Shown one piece after another: positions 1 to 7,063 of a stretch of DNA of 64,000 nucleotides. The notes under the pieces are model-generated. The model saw only the letters and a program-made list of their open reading frames with translations, had not been told where the DNA came from and searched no databases. This DNA comes from UBA6115 sp050952935 (GTDB lineage: Bacteria; Bacillota; Clostridia; Christensenellales; Aristaeellaceae). The stretch is from contig JBMNLS010000001.1 in the NCBI GenBank assembly GCA_050952935.1, positions 248,001 through 312,000 on the forward strand. The letters run 5' to 3'. How positions within the stretch are numbered: position 1 is the first letter of the stretch; the number at the start of each line of letters is the position of its first letter. The position numbers and the translations under genes were made by a program.

Positions 1-372
1 GCTGCCCAGGTCGCACCCGCCCGGATAGCCCACCTCAGCCCGCCCGTAGCGGCCCAGAAGGGCCCCCATCAGATAATAGCTGGCGCGCATGCGCTGGCTG
101 TAGGCAAAGGGAACCGCCAGGGTGTTTACCCCGGTGGGGTCAATGATCATTTGTTTTTGATCCGGGTGCCATTCCACCTTGGCCCCCAGGCGTTTCAGAA
201 TACGATATAAAACCCGGATATCTTCAATAGCCGGGAGATTTTCGATGACGCAGGGCCCTTCGGCCAACAGCACCGCAGGCACCACCGCCAGAGAGGTGTT
301 TTTCCCGCCGGAGACATAGGTTTCTCCCTTGAGCTCCCTGCCCCCGTCAATCACCAGTTTGTAATCAGGCAT
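1..372 (-). CDS. murA: UDP-N-acetylglucosamine 1-carboxyvinyltransferase MurA, 5' part (cut by window edge)
   Basis: This is the first 124 codons of MurA, which transfers enolpyruvate from PEP to UDP-GlcNAc as the first committed step of peptidoglycan synthesis in the cytoplasm. The translation begins MPDYKLVIDG. It has the substrate-binding GGKN motif at residues 22-25 (family form GAKN) and the active-site cysteine loop PGGC at 117-120. Cys120 corresponds to the PEP- and fosfomycin-reactive cysteine, so the classical fosfomycin target residue is present. The ATG is preceded by AGGAGG. The gene runs off the left edge, so its 3' two thirds are not visible. It diverges from the EIIC-like gene. 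Confidence 0.93.
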   Translation of the reverse strand, partial: MPDYKLVIDGGRELKGETYVSGGKNTSLAVVPAVLLAEGPCVIENLPAIEDIRVLYRILKRLGAKVEWHPDQKQMIIDPTGVNTLAVPFAYSQRMRASYYLMGALLGRYGRAEVGYPGGCDLGS

Positions 373-403
373 CCGCCGCGTGACCTCCTGTGTCGATGGG
401 CAA

Positions 404-433
404 AGTATAGCATAGCCTGGAAATGAATGTAAA
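404..433 (-). promoter_or_regulatory. Promoter of murA
   Basis: On the minus strand there is TTTACA (428-433), an 18-bp spacer and TATACT (404-409), about 30 bp before the murA start. It lies back to back with the promoter at 513-541. Confidence 0.6.
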
Positions 434-512
434 GGAATTGAAAAGTCGCCTCGGATCAGCTGATGAACGCGGCAGGAAGCGGTTTGCGAAGAAAGGTGAT
501 CAGAATGTGTGT

Positions 513-541
513 TTGACAGCCCTTCCGGCCCCTCGTATAAT
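513..541 (+). promoter_or_regulatory. Consensus sigma-70-type promoter before the EIIC-like gene
   Basis: TTGACA (513-518), a 17-bp spacer and TATAAT (536-541) are a perfect match to the housekeeping consensus. It points into the gene at 644 and gives a leader of about 95 nt. Strong constitutive expression is expected from sequence alone. Confidence 0.85.
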
Positions 542-643
542 ACTGCAAACCGGACAACCCAGAGGACAAAAGGGCGATGGGAAGCCCGCTTTCAACTTTT
601 CTGTAACAATCGCTGATGCATCTGTCAACACCGGAGGTGCTTT

Positions 644-1654
644 ATGGGAAACAAGGCCAGAATCTTTTTTAAACGTTATTTCATCGATGCCATGAGCTAT
701 ATGGCCCTGGGGCTTTTTTCCTCGCTGATCATCGGCCTGATCCTGTCTCAGCTCTCCGCCATCTCCTTCCTGAAATTTCTAAAGCCCATCGCGGATATGG
801 TGTCAGCCTCCTCGCCGGTGGTGGGCGCTGCGATTGGCGTGGCGATTGCCTATGGGCTGAAGGTGAAGCCCCTGGCCATCTTCTCCGCCGCGGTGGCGGG
901 CGCTTATGGCTACAAATTGGGCGGCCCCGTGGGGGCCTACCTGGCAGCGGTGGTGGGCGCGGAATGCGGGCAGTTCATCGCCGGGAAAACCCCGGTTGAT
1001 ATTGTGCTGGTGCCCATCTTTACCATTGTGACGGGCGGGCTGGTCGCCAACCTGGCGGGGCCCGGCATCGCGGTGGGCATGGATGCTCTGGGGGGCTTTA
1101 TCAACCGGGCGACGGAGCTGCATCCTATCCCCATGGGCATCCTGGTGAGCGCCGTGATGGGGCTGATTTTGACGGCCCCCATTTCCTCCGCTGCCATCAG
1201 CATCTCCCTGGGGCTGAGCGGCCTTGCGGCGGGGGCCGCCTGCGTGGGCTGCTGCGCCCAGATGATCGGCTTTGCCGTCCAGTCCTATGAGGATAACGGC
1301 TTGGGGGGCCTGCTCAGCCAGGGGCTGGGCACCAGCATGCTGCAGTTTGGCAACATCATGAGAAAGCCGGTGATCTGGCTGCCGCCTACCCTGGCCTCAG
1401 CGGTGCTGGGCCCTATTTCCACCGTGGTATTTGGCATGACCAACACCCCTTCAGGGGCCGGCATGGGCACCAGCGGCCTGGTGGGCCAGTTTGGCGCCTG
1501 GGCGGCGATGTCCCCCACCATGCCGCCTTTGCAGCTGATAGGGCTGCTGCTGCTGATGCATTTTATTTTGCCAGCGGCGCTGACGCTGGCGTTTTGGTGG
1601 GCTTTTAAAAAGCTGGGCTGGATCAAAACGGGGGACATGAAGCTGGCGCTGTGA
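644..1654 (+). CDS. PTS EIIC-type membrane protein (PTS_EIIC_2 family), stand-alone
   Basis: This 336-residue protein is almost entirely hydrophobic, with about ten membrane segments rich in Gly, Ala and Pro. It resembles the PTS_EIIC_2 group of sugar-PTS permease-like proteins. Glycine-rich stretches such as FGMTNTPSGAGMGTSG lie near residues 265-280. No EIIA or EIIB domain is fused or adjacent, so if it works through the PTS it must borrow phosphocarriers encoded elsewhere; it may instead be a PTS-independent transporter or sensor. The substrate is unknown. The start is supported by GGAGGTG just before the ATG and by the consensus promoter upstream. High GC like the core genome. Confidence 0.75.
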   Translation: MGNKARIFFKRYFIDAMSYMALGLFSSLIIGLILSQLSAISFLKFLKPIADMVSASSPVVGAAIGVAIAYGLKVKPLAIFSAAVAGAYGYKLGGPVGAYLAAVVGAECGQFIAGKTPVDIVLVPIFTIVTGGLVANLAGPGIAVGMDALGGFINRATELHPIPMGILVSAVMGLILTAPISSAAISISLGLSGLAAGAACVGCCAQMIGFAVQSYEDNGLGGLLSQGLGTSMLQFGNIMRKPVIWLPPTLASAVLGPISTVVFGMTNTPSGAGMGTSGLVGQFGAWAAMSPTMPPLQLIGLLLLMHFILPAALTLAFWWAFKKLGWIKTGDMKLAL

Positions 1655-1689
1655 TGCGGGGCATCGGATTATAGACACAAGGTGTCCAG

Positions 1690-2139
1690 GTGAACAAAAC
1701 AGAAAACGTTGTTTTTACCAATATGTGCATGATCTGTGATGGCGATCGCGTTTTGGTTCAGGATCGTCGGGACAGCGCCTGGCCCGGCATCACTTTTCCA
1801 GGCGGTCATGTTGAAATGGGCGAATCCTTCACAGAGGCGGTGATCCGTGAAGTTAATGAAGAAACGGGTCTAAGCATTCGCTGCCCGAAACTGTGCGGAA
1901 TCAAAAACTGGTACAGTCAGGGTGAGCGATATGTTGTGTTGTTATATCGTACAGATCAATTCAGCGGTGCACTCCGCTCATCGGAAGAAGGGGAGGTTTA
2001 TTGGGTAAAGCTTGCGGAGTTGCCCGAGTTAAAACTCGCGAAGGACATGCAGAACATGCTGAGGGTTTTCACGGAAGAGCATTTAAGCGAGCTTTTCTAT
2101 CGTCAAGAGTGGGATGCCTGGATTGCTGAGCTTAAATGA
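1690..2139 (+). CDS. NUDIX hydrolase (MutT-like)
   Basis: A 149-residue single-domain NUDIX protein that hydrolyses a nucleoside diphosphate linked to another moiety. The full Nudix box is visible at residues 39-61 (GHVEMGE, then REVNEETGL), giving the metal-binding REXXEE core around residues 53-58. The family includes 8-oxo-dGTP diphosphatases, but the substrate cannot be read from sequence. The start is GTG at 1690 with only a weak AAGGTG ribosome site. GC content falls here compared with the gene before, marking the edge of a lower-GC region. The GNAT gene follows after 37 bp. Confidence 0.85.
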   Translation: MNKTENVVFTNMCMICDGDRVLVQDRRDSAWPGITFPGGHVEMGESFTEAVIREVNEETGLSIRCPKLCGIKNWYSQGERYVVLLYRTDQFSGALRSSEEGEVYWVKLAELPELKLAKDMQNMLRVFTEEHLSELFYRQEWDAWIAELK

Positions 2140-2176
2140 TTGGGTGACAAAGCAGAATTTGTGGAGTAAGGATTCA

Positions 2177-2596
2177 ATGGATTACATTAGGCTGTCAAGC
2201 GATAACATGTCTGAAATTATGCTTTTGCAAACCAGATACAAATTAGAAATCGGAGAAGACAAGCCCACTGACGAGAATATGCGTAGCTTCTTTAAGGCGA
2301 TCAAACAGGAACAAATTTTGTTTTTTGGTTGTTTTGATGCAGAGAAGTTGGTTGCTTGCTGTTCCGTATCACCGACATATTCAACCTTCAATTATTGCCG
2401 TGGCGGTGTATTCGAGGACTTTTATATTATTCCTGAATATAGACACAAAGGCATTGCAAGACACTTAGTTCAATACGCCTATCAGGAAAGTGGCGTAAGC
2501 TCATTAATAGTTGGATGTGCTAATTGTGATATAAAAATGTATAATGCCTTGGGTTTTAGAATTCCACTTGGAAATATGTTAGCTTTTGAAGGGTAA
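2177..2596 (+). CDS. GNAT-family N-acetyltransferase
   Basis: A 139-residue GNAT acetyltransferase. The acetyl-CoA pyrophosphate loop is seen in EDFYIIPEYRHKGIARHLV (about residues 80-98), with the RxxGxA form of motif A, followed by a typical C-terminal segment with YNALGFR. The acceptor is unknown. I place the start at the ATG at 2177, which has GGAGTAAGG 5-6 nt upstream; an upstream in-frame start at 2114 would run back into the NUDIX gene. It is probably co-transcribed with the NUDIX gene. Low GC. Confidence 0.8.
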   Translation: MDYIRLSSDNMSEIMLLQTRYKLEIGEDKPTDENMRSFFKAIKQEQILFFGCFDAEKLVACCSVSPTYSTFNYCRGGVFEDFYIIPEYRHKGIARHLVQYAYQESGVSSLIVGCANCDIKMYNALGFRIPLGNMLAFEG

Positions 2597-2643
2597 CTTC
2601 CAATTTGTGAAGGGAAAAATGAAATGACTATGTGGTAGTGCCC

Positions 2644-2850
2644 TTAATGTAACTCTAATTCATTGCGTAGACGGTTGCCCGTCTTGCGTCGCTTCTGGAG
2701 GCAAGGTTCGACCACGCTCAGCTCGTCATCACCCGTCAGCACGACGGACTTCATCATGGCTGCGTGCTTATCCTTAAAGACAAGGGGATAATGGCTTTCA
2801 ATCTGGGGAATGTCGTTCTTGCGCTGCACCAGGATAAGGAAAAGACGCAC
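2644..2850 (-). CDS. Small hypothetical ORF downstream of the frameshifted exported protein
   Basis: A 68-codon reading frame (GTG start, MRLFLILVQR) begins a few bases after the stop of the frameshifted exported protein on the same strand. I do not recognise it. Its codon use does not look random, and it could be the displaced C-terminal part of a decayed gene. No clear ribosome-binding site of its own was seen. Confidence 0.3.
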   Translation of the reverse strand: MRLFLILVQRKNDIPQIESHYPLVFKDKHAAMMKSVVLTGDDELSVVEPCLQKRRKTGNRLRNELELH

Positions 2851-2855
2851 TGTTT

Positions 2856-3213
2856 TCAGTGATCTTCAACCATGTAGATTACGCAGGGCGCTTCAATCTC
2901 ATCAACAAAAATGCCGCCGATGACCGTGTCCGATGCTTCAGGATTCTCCTGCCCGGATTGAAATACCAGGCTATCCAGCAGCTCGTCCATGGATTTATCC
3001 AAAACATTCAGGAAACGGATACTGTCGGGTGTCTCCTTGCTGGGGGCAAAATGCGCCGCAGGACATGGTCATGCCCAGTGCGCTTTCCCAGCGTTCCATC
3101 GTGACATTAATAGCATCTTCGTCCAGCCATACGGAAATGGTGTGGGTTTTGGCATAAGCCATGGTTGTCAGGCATAGCAGTAAAGCGCACAGCAGGGACA
3201 TCACTTGTTTCAT
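2856..3213 (-). pseudogene. Exported small protein, frameshifted
   Basis: The reading frame starts MKQVMSLLCALLLCLTTMAYA, a clear Sec signal peptide with an AYA cleavage motif. After about 53 codons it runs into an out-of-frame tail and stops at 2995. One base further over, a coherent frame continues (APSKETPDSIRFLNVLDKSM and onward) to a TGA at 2856-2858, ending VEDH. The join lies in TTTTGCCCCC (3042-3051 on the + strand), so a one-base indel in a short homopolymer explains it. The repaired product would be about 118 residues and exported. Function unknown. Either decay or a sequencing error. Confidence 0.6.
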
Positions 3214-3339
3214 TGTTTTATTCTCCGTTCATTTGAGCTTATTTCCTAGTATGTACATATATGACGTGTTGGATCAACGCAGTTTATACTCGAAACTGAA
3301 CACTTTACGAGCGCTTTACGAACAACTTACAAATTCTCT

Positions 3340-3368
3340 TTGAAATGGTAGAATCGATTTGCTATAAT
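3340..3368 (+). promoter_or_regulatory. Promoter for the lipoprotein/SH3b cluster
   Basis: TTGAAA (3340-3345), a 17-bp spacer and TATAAT (3363-3368). It drives a leader of about 150 nt that contains a possible 27-codon leader ORF before the lipoprotein gene at 3523. Confidence 0.65.
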
Positions 3369-3407
3369 CAACTCTAACTCAGAAAGAATGCAGGAAGGAG
3401 CAGCCGG

Positions 3408-3491
3408 ATGACCATAAATTGTGTGATGCTTAACATGATGCAGAGTGACACTTTTGATTCTTCGTGTCACATGCGGCGAAAAGAACAATAA
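3408..3491 (+). CDS. Possible 27-residue leader peptide
   Basis: A short frame (begins MTINCVMLNM, ends MRRKEQ) lies between the promoter at 3340-3368 and the lipoprotein gene. It has a very good ribosome site, AGGAAGGAG, at 3392-3400 with 7-nt spacing. It may be a translated leader or an accidental ORF. The case rests only on the ribosome site and its position. Confidence 0.35.
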   Translation: MTINCVMLNMMQSDTFDSSCHMRRKEQ

Positions 3492-3522
3492 ATCGAAGCA
3501 ACATAGAAGAAAGGATAAAGTC

Positions 3523-4416
3523 ATGTTTCGAACTTATTTTTTTGCACTGATACTCGCACTGACGCTACTTGTTTCCTGTACAGCTGCGGAGGAAAGCTAC
3601 AAAACTGCTGATTTCTACGCAGCCAATGCGATGGACAAGCTTGTGACTTCCCCCGGCGAATGCTTCGTAAGTACCGTAACTCTAACTTATGCCGAGGGCA
3701 GCTCCCTCGAATATACTTATGTGGCGGGACTTGACGAAAATGGGGAAAAGTTCTTCGTCTTCGAAGATCAACATGGTTTCGTTGAAATCATGGAAGGCGG
3801 GCGTAGCTATGGCTTTGATTCCGAGAGCGGACAGTACTACATGCGTGCTTATCTGGACGACACCTATGATGCAGAGATGGAGCAATTTTGGAACAGCTAT
3901 CCGCTCAGCTTCTACGGAGACACCTCCCAAGATGATAACTATATTACAAGCATTGAGCGCCTTGGGGAGAAACTACGAGTAATCTATGATTTTCCCAACG
4001 TGATTGAAGGTGAAAACGAAACTAAAAATACCCTTGTGGACTTTACCCTTCATGCAGACACGCTTATTTTGGACAAAATCACAACTGTCTTTGTCGCTGC
4101 TGACGGACAGACGGTCAAGACAAGCGAAGCCACCTACGTGAAGACCAAGAATTATCAAATTGATAGCCGATTTGCGGTCCTTTTTACGGGGGACGCGATG
4201 CGGACGGTGACGTTTGTGGAATATCCCGGCACAGCTGAGGAGGTCACTTGTGTCTATACCTTGCCCCGGAACGCAAGGCTTTATATGAGCATAGCGGAAG
4301 GATTGGCAATCTACACAGACGCAGCCTGCACGGAAGCGTTCTTGGGCGCAACTATGGATGAGAATGGTCTGTTTCCTGAGGAACAGACACTTTATGTTGC
4401 TGCGGCGAAGGAGTAA
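3523..4416 (+). CDS. Lipoprotein of unknown function, paralogue of the 5328 gene
   Basis: 297 residues. The N-terminus MFRTYFFALILALTLLVSC is a type II signal peptide with lipobox LVSC and lipidated Cys19, so the mature protein should be anchored outside the membrane. The rest is a soluble domain rich in Asp/Glu and aromatic residues. It shares an EGG..YG.D.E motif in the first half and a C-terminal YTDAACTE segment with the protein at 5328-6176, so the two are paralogues. I choose the ATG at 3523 (GAAAGGA upstream, signal peptide directly after) over the in-frame start at 3445. Function unknown; probably a cell-surface protein expressed with the SH3b protein that follows. Confidence 0.65.
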   Translation: MFRTYFFALILALTLLVSCTAAEESYKTADFYAANAMDKLVTSPGECFVSTVTLTYAEGSSLEYTYVAGLDENGEKFFVFEDQHGFVEIMEGGRSYGFDSESGQYYMRAYLDDTYDAEMEQFWNSYPLSFYGDTSQDDNYITSIERLGEKLRVIYDFPNVIEGENETKNTLVDFTLHADTLILDKITTVFVAADGQTVKTSEATYVKTKNYQIDSRFAVLFTGDAMRTVTFVEYPGTAEEVTCVYTLPRNARLYMSIAEGLAIYTDAACTEAFLGATMDENGLFPEEQTLYVAAAKE

Positions 4417-4464
4417 GCAATACCGTTTGAACAACAAGCATCATCATTAATAGGAGGTTTTATC

Positions 4465-5196
4465 ATGAAAAGGAAACGGCTTTTGGGGTTGGTTATCGCG
4501 CTTGGGTTGACTGTAATTTTAACGACGGCATCTGCTGTCACATTGTTTGTTTCGACCCCCAATGGTAAATCCGTCAACATGCGCATCGGCGCCGGAAAGA
4601 GTAATAAGGTTTTGACAACTGTGCCGAACGGATTCGCAGTCACAACAGAGGACACGGCGAATAATTCTGGATGGCTCCTCTGCACCTATGATGGCTATCG
4701 GGGCTATATCAGCCGAAAATACCTCTCCACCGTACCTGGAACGATCTACGGATTCGCGGTTAATTGCTACGCAGTGACAGTAAAGCCTTCCCGTGCTGGG
4801 GGCTATGTCAACCTGCGGGCAAAACCCACGAAAGCCTCGAAATCCATCGGTCAGTACAAAAAGGGAGAAGAGCTGTTCGTGCTTCGCTCCAACGGGACAT
4901 GGAGCCAGATTTACGATCCCAACTCATGCGATTATGGTTTCATGATGAGTAGGTTTCTTGTGTATAAAAACAGTCTGAATATGAACGAACTGATTGCTTG
5001 TCTGGCGGAAAGCGCCGCGGATATTCCAGCGATTATCCCGACGAAATATGATGAAACAAGCATGATTCTCCCTTATCCGGGAGAAGACTATGCTAATTTT
5101 TTCCCCACATATCCGGAAGAAGACTATACCAATCTATTTCCAACGTATCCGGGAGAAGATTATGCTAATTTTTTCCCCACATATCCGGAGGAGTAG
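4465..5196 (+). CDS. Exported SH3b-domain protein with 12-residue acidic repeats
   Basis: 243 residues with a Sec signal peptide (MKRKRLLGLVIALGLTVILT, then TASA). Two bacterial SH3 (SH3b) domains follow: residues about 27-85, with VNMRIGAGKSNKVLTTVPNG, and about 95-165, with VNLRAKPTKASKSIGQYKKG. Such domains usually bind peptidoglycan or other wall polymers. The tail has 12-residue repeats of the form YPxEDYxNxFPT, encoded at 5074-5196. A TAG stop at 5194 is followed in the same frame by 32 more codons (to TAA at 5293) ending in YPQE, which resembles the repeat motif YPEE. The stop may therefore be a recent nonsense change, or may be read through. AGGAGG lies before the ATG. Confidence 0.75.
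   Translation: MKRKRLLGLVIALGLTVILTTASAVTLFVSTPNGKSVNMRIGAGKSNKVLTTVPNGFAVTTEDTANNSGWLLCTYDGYRGYISRKYLSTVPGTIYGFAVNCYAVTVKPSRAGGYVNLRAKPTKASKSIGQYKKGEELFVLRSNGTWSQIYDPNSCDYGFMMSRFLVYKNSLNMNELIACLAESAADIPAIIPTKYDETSMILPYPGEDYANFFPTYPEEDYTNLFPTYPGEDYANFFPTYPEE
5074..5196 (+). repeat. 36-bp in-frame tandem repeat encoding YPxEDYxNxFPT
   Basis: Three full copies and a 12-bp partial copy of a 36-bp unit lie at the 3' end of the SH3b gene. Copies one and three are nearly identical, while copy two differs at several bases, suggesting duplication and drift. The repeat is coding and has no spacers, so it is not CRISPR. Confidence 0.9.
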
Positions 5197-5295
5197 ATAA
5201 GCGTGATCCGAGGATACCCCGATGCGGATCGCAACGACGGAATCATTGTTGATCCGGAATTGGGTGAGATCATACCCTTATACCCACAGGAATAA
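5197..5295 (+). other. In-frame extension of the SH3b gene after an amber codon
   Basis: After TAG at 5194-5196 the same frame stays open to TAA at 5293-5295. It encodes an acidic stretch (GYPDADRNDG, then PELGEIIPLYPQE) in the style of the repeat tail. The composition and the closing YPQE motif suggest it was once, or still is, the C-terminus of the SH3b protein. Whether it is translated cannot be told from sequence. Confidence 0.5.
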
Positions 5296-5327
5296 TAAAT
5301 GGTATCAGAAAGAGAGGATAAATGACA

Positions 5328-6176
5328 ATGAAGAAATGGCTGATGTGGGCCTTGTGCTTTGTACTGATCCTGGGCATGGGCATTGCGCAGGCAAATGAAA
5401 TAATGACCATGCAGGATATCCGCAACACAAACGATTTTGAGACGGTCTATTCCGCCGAAGGCTCTATTGGCATGACAATAATCCTGTACAGTGAGGATGG
5501 TTCGGACATCGTTTCCTACTATTCATGGATCGGACAAGGCCCTTCGGGCGACCGTATGTTTGTTAATGAGGGGAGCGACGGAAGCGTCAACATCACCGAA
5601 GGTGGGAAGGGTTATGGGTTGGATGCCGAAACCATGCAGCTTTTTACCGTTGGCTTTATGGGAGGGCAATATGATTCCTTCCTGAGTTCCAGCACTGGCA
5701 TTTTTGAAATCGATGCCTTTGAAAAGGAAACAACGATTGATGTCAAGGAGGCAGACGGTCAAAAAACCGTAACCGCCTCCTGTGAAGACCTTGGTGAGAA
5801 CTATGAAGTGCAGACTGTGGTCGATGCTGTCAGCATGCGCGTGTTGTCCCAGCAGTGCAGTGCGGTCAGCGAAGATGGCAGCTCAACACTCATTTGGCGT
5901 AGCAGCTACACCTATGGCCAGAGCTATGTCATTGATGATACGTTCAAAGCGATGTGGAATGAGCCGCTCCACAGTCTGCGCATCGTTGACAAAACCACAG
6001 GAATGAACGATGAACAGACTGTGTTCACAGCCAGCCAGGGCGTCAAGTTGATCGTTAATTTGCCCGAAAGCTATTCTACCTTCTATACCGATGAAGCCTG
6101 CACAGAGCCGTATGTTGAAAAAGACGAGGATATGGTTCAAGATCTGACACTCTACATCAAAGTGGAAGAAAGTTAA
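5328..6176 (+). CDS. Exported protein of unknown function, paralogue of the 3523 lipoprotein
   Basis: 282 residues with signal peptide MKKWLMWALCFVLILGMGIA, ending AQA. There is no lipobox cysteine at the cleavage site, so unlike its paralogue it should be released or held by other means. Shared features with the 3523 protein are the NITEGGKGYGLDAE region near residue 90 and a closing FYTDEACTEPY followed by LTLYI. I prefer the ATG at 5328: GAGAGGA is 9 nt upstream, while the in-frame ATG at 5322 is too close to it. It sits directly after the SH3b gene, making a lipoprotein / SH3b / exported-paralogue trio. Function unknown. Confidence 0.65.
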   Translation: MKKWLMWALCFVLILGMGIAQANEIMTMQDIRNTNDFETVYSAEGSIGMTIILYSEDGSDIVSYYSWIGQGPSGDRMFVNEGSDGSVNITEGGKGYGLDAETMQLFTVGFMGGQYDSFLSSSTGIFEIDAFEKETTIDVKEADGQKTVTASCEDLGENYEVQTVVDAVSMRVLSQQCSAVSEDGSSTLIWRSSYTYGQSYVIDDTFKAMWNEPLHSLRIVDKTTGMNDEQTVFTASQGVKLIVNLPESYSTFYTDEACTEPYVEKDEDMVQDLTLYIKVEES

Positions 6177-6323
6177 AAGAAAGTTCATGTTATGAACGGG
6201 ACTGCTGTTGAACGTTCTACTTGCTGATTTGTATGTACGAATATGCGGCGGATTTCGTGGGTGATTGAAATCACACATTCATCCACAAGGATGGTGTGAT
6301 GGAAGTGTGCAATTTGCCGCCAC

Positions 6324-6409
6324 TGACCTGGCCCCGATAAAGCGGACAACTCCTTTGTAGTTGAATTCTACCATACTAACGAGTTGTCCGCTTTACTGGG
6401 GCAAGGTCA
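6324..6409. repeat. 86-bp palindromic mini-element with IS3-like ends
   Basis: Two 29-bp arms (6324-6352 and 6381-6409) are inverted copies with about 26 of 29 matches, beginning TGACCTGGCCCC and running in to GCGGACAACTC. They are separated by 28 bp. The tips resemble inverted repeats of IS3/IS150-type elements, so this may be a MITE or the collapsed remains of such an IS. It directly abuts the left end of the endonuclease III-like remnant, which it seems to have truncated. The family assignment is from memory of end motifs. Confidence 0.6.
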
Positions 6410-6703
6410 CAGTTCTCACAAAGAACACGGCTTGGGCAAATGTAGAAACAGTACTTGTGCGGTTTGACGGCAATCTATCACCTGAGCGAATCTTAGCCTT
6501 GCCCATCGAGAAACTACAAACAATCATCCACCCCATAGGGTTTTTCAAGCAAAAGTCGTAGCATCTCAAAGCCGTTACCGGATGGTTTATACGTTATGAT
6601 TGCAATATTGATTTAAAAAAACCGCTTCCTACCGGATATTCGTTTTGAACTTTTGCAAGTAAAGAGCATCGGAAACGAGACAGCGGATTCGGATGTCTCT
6701 TAA
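6403..6703 (+). pseudogene. Remnant of an endonuclease III-like (HhH-GPD) DNA glycosylase
   Basis: The conceptual product contains TVLTKNTAWANVE, then LSPERILALPIEKLQTIIHP and GFFKQK. These match the LTQNTxWxNVE, LSPERILALP and GYYxxKA landmarks of endonuclease III-like proteins. A TAG interrupts the frame at about 6559, after which HLKAVTGWFIRYDC continues the homology. A +1 shift near 6626 then leads to LPDIRFELLQVKSIGNETAD, the helix-hairpin-helix region, before a TAA at 6701-6703. The N-terminus is missing at the palindromic element and the C-terminal catalytic Asp region is absent. It is a dead, triply damaged gene. Confidence 0.7.
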
Positions 6704-6839
6704 AGGAACTTCATAAAAAGTGCCATCTTGCATCACTCGGTTCGAATCTGTAGGGTTTCCTTGTTTTTAGTTTTTTTCTTAAAAACCATATGTTTCGTTA
6801 AATAATTGTGGGTTTACAAAAAAGGCATAATAAAAAGGA

Positions 6840-7063
6840 ACGGAGGGTGATGCAATGCAAGTCTTGCTGCCATACAATAGAGAAAACGACGGCAAGACAG
6901 ATAGATAATAATTCGACATTTTTAGTGGTCTACGAGGTCGAACAGGAGAATGAACGAGTTAGCATCGAATCATGCAAAGGTCGCGAGTAGGCCGGATAGG
7001 AGAAAGGAAACATCACCCGAAAGAGGCTGTCTTGCTGAAACAAGGAAGAGGAGGAAAAAAGGA
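6840..7063 (+). ncRNA. IS110 left-end non-coding region, candidate bridge RNA
   Basis: IS110-family elements carry a structured bridge RNA in the non-coding end before the transposase gene. This stretch sits in that position and can fold: GTCTTGC near 6863 pairs with GCAAGAC near 6892 around a large loop, and smaller stems are possible around 6918-6942. There is no convincing protein in it. The assignment is by position and fold only, and the exact RNA ends and the element's left boundary are not determined. Confidence 0.35.

Noticed and set aside
423..695. 90-codon + strand frame before the EIIC-like gene
   Set aside because: It overlaps a perfect promoter and the start of the EIIC-like gene in another frame, has no ribosome site and has no recognisable sequence.
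5074..5196. Possible CRISPR array
   Set aside because: The 36-bp units are head-to-tail with no spacers and are in-frame coding repeats.
6808..6990. 60-codon frame inside the IS110 left end
   Set aside because: Weak start and no recognisable content; it lies where IS110 elements are non-coding.
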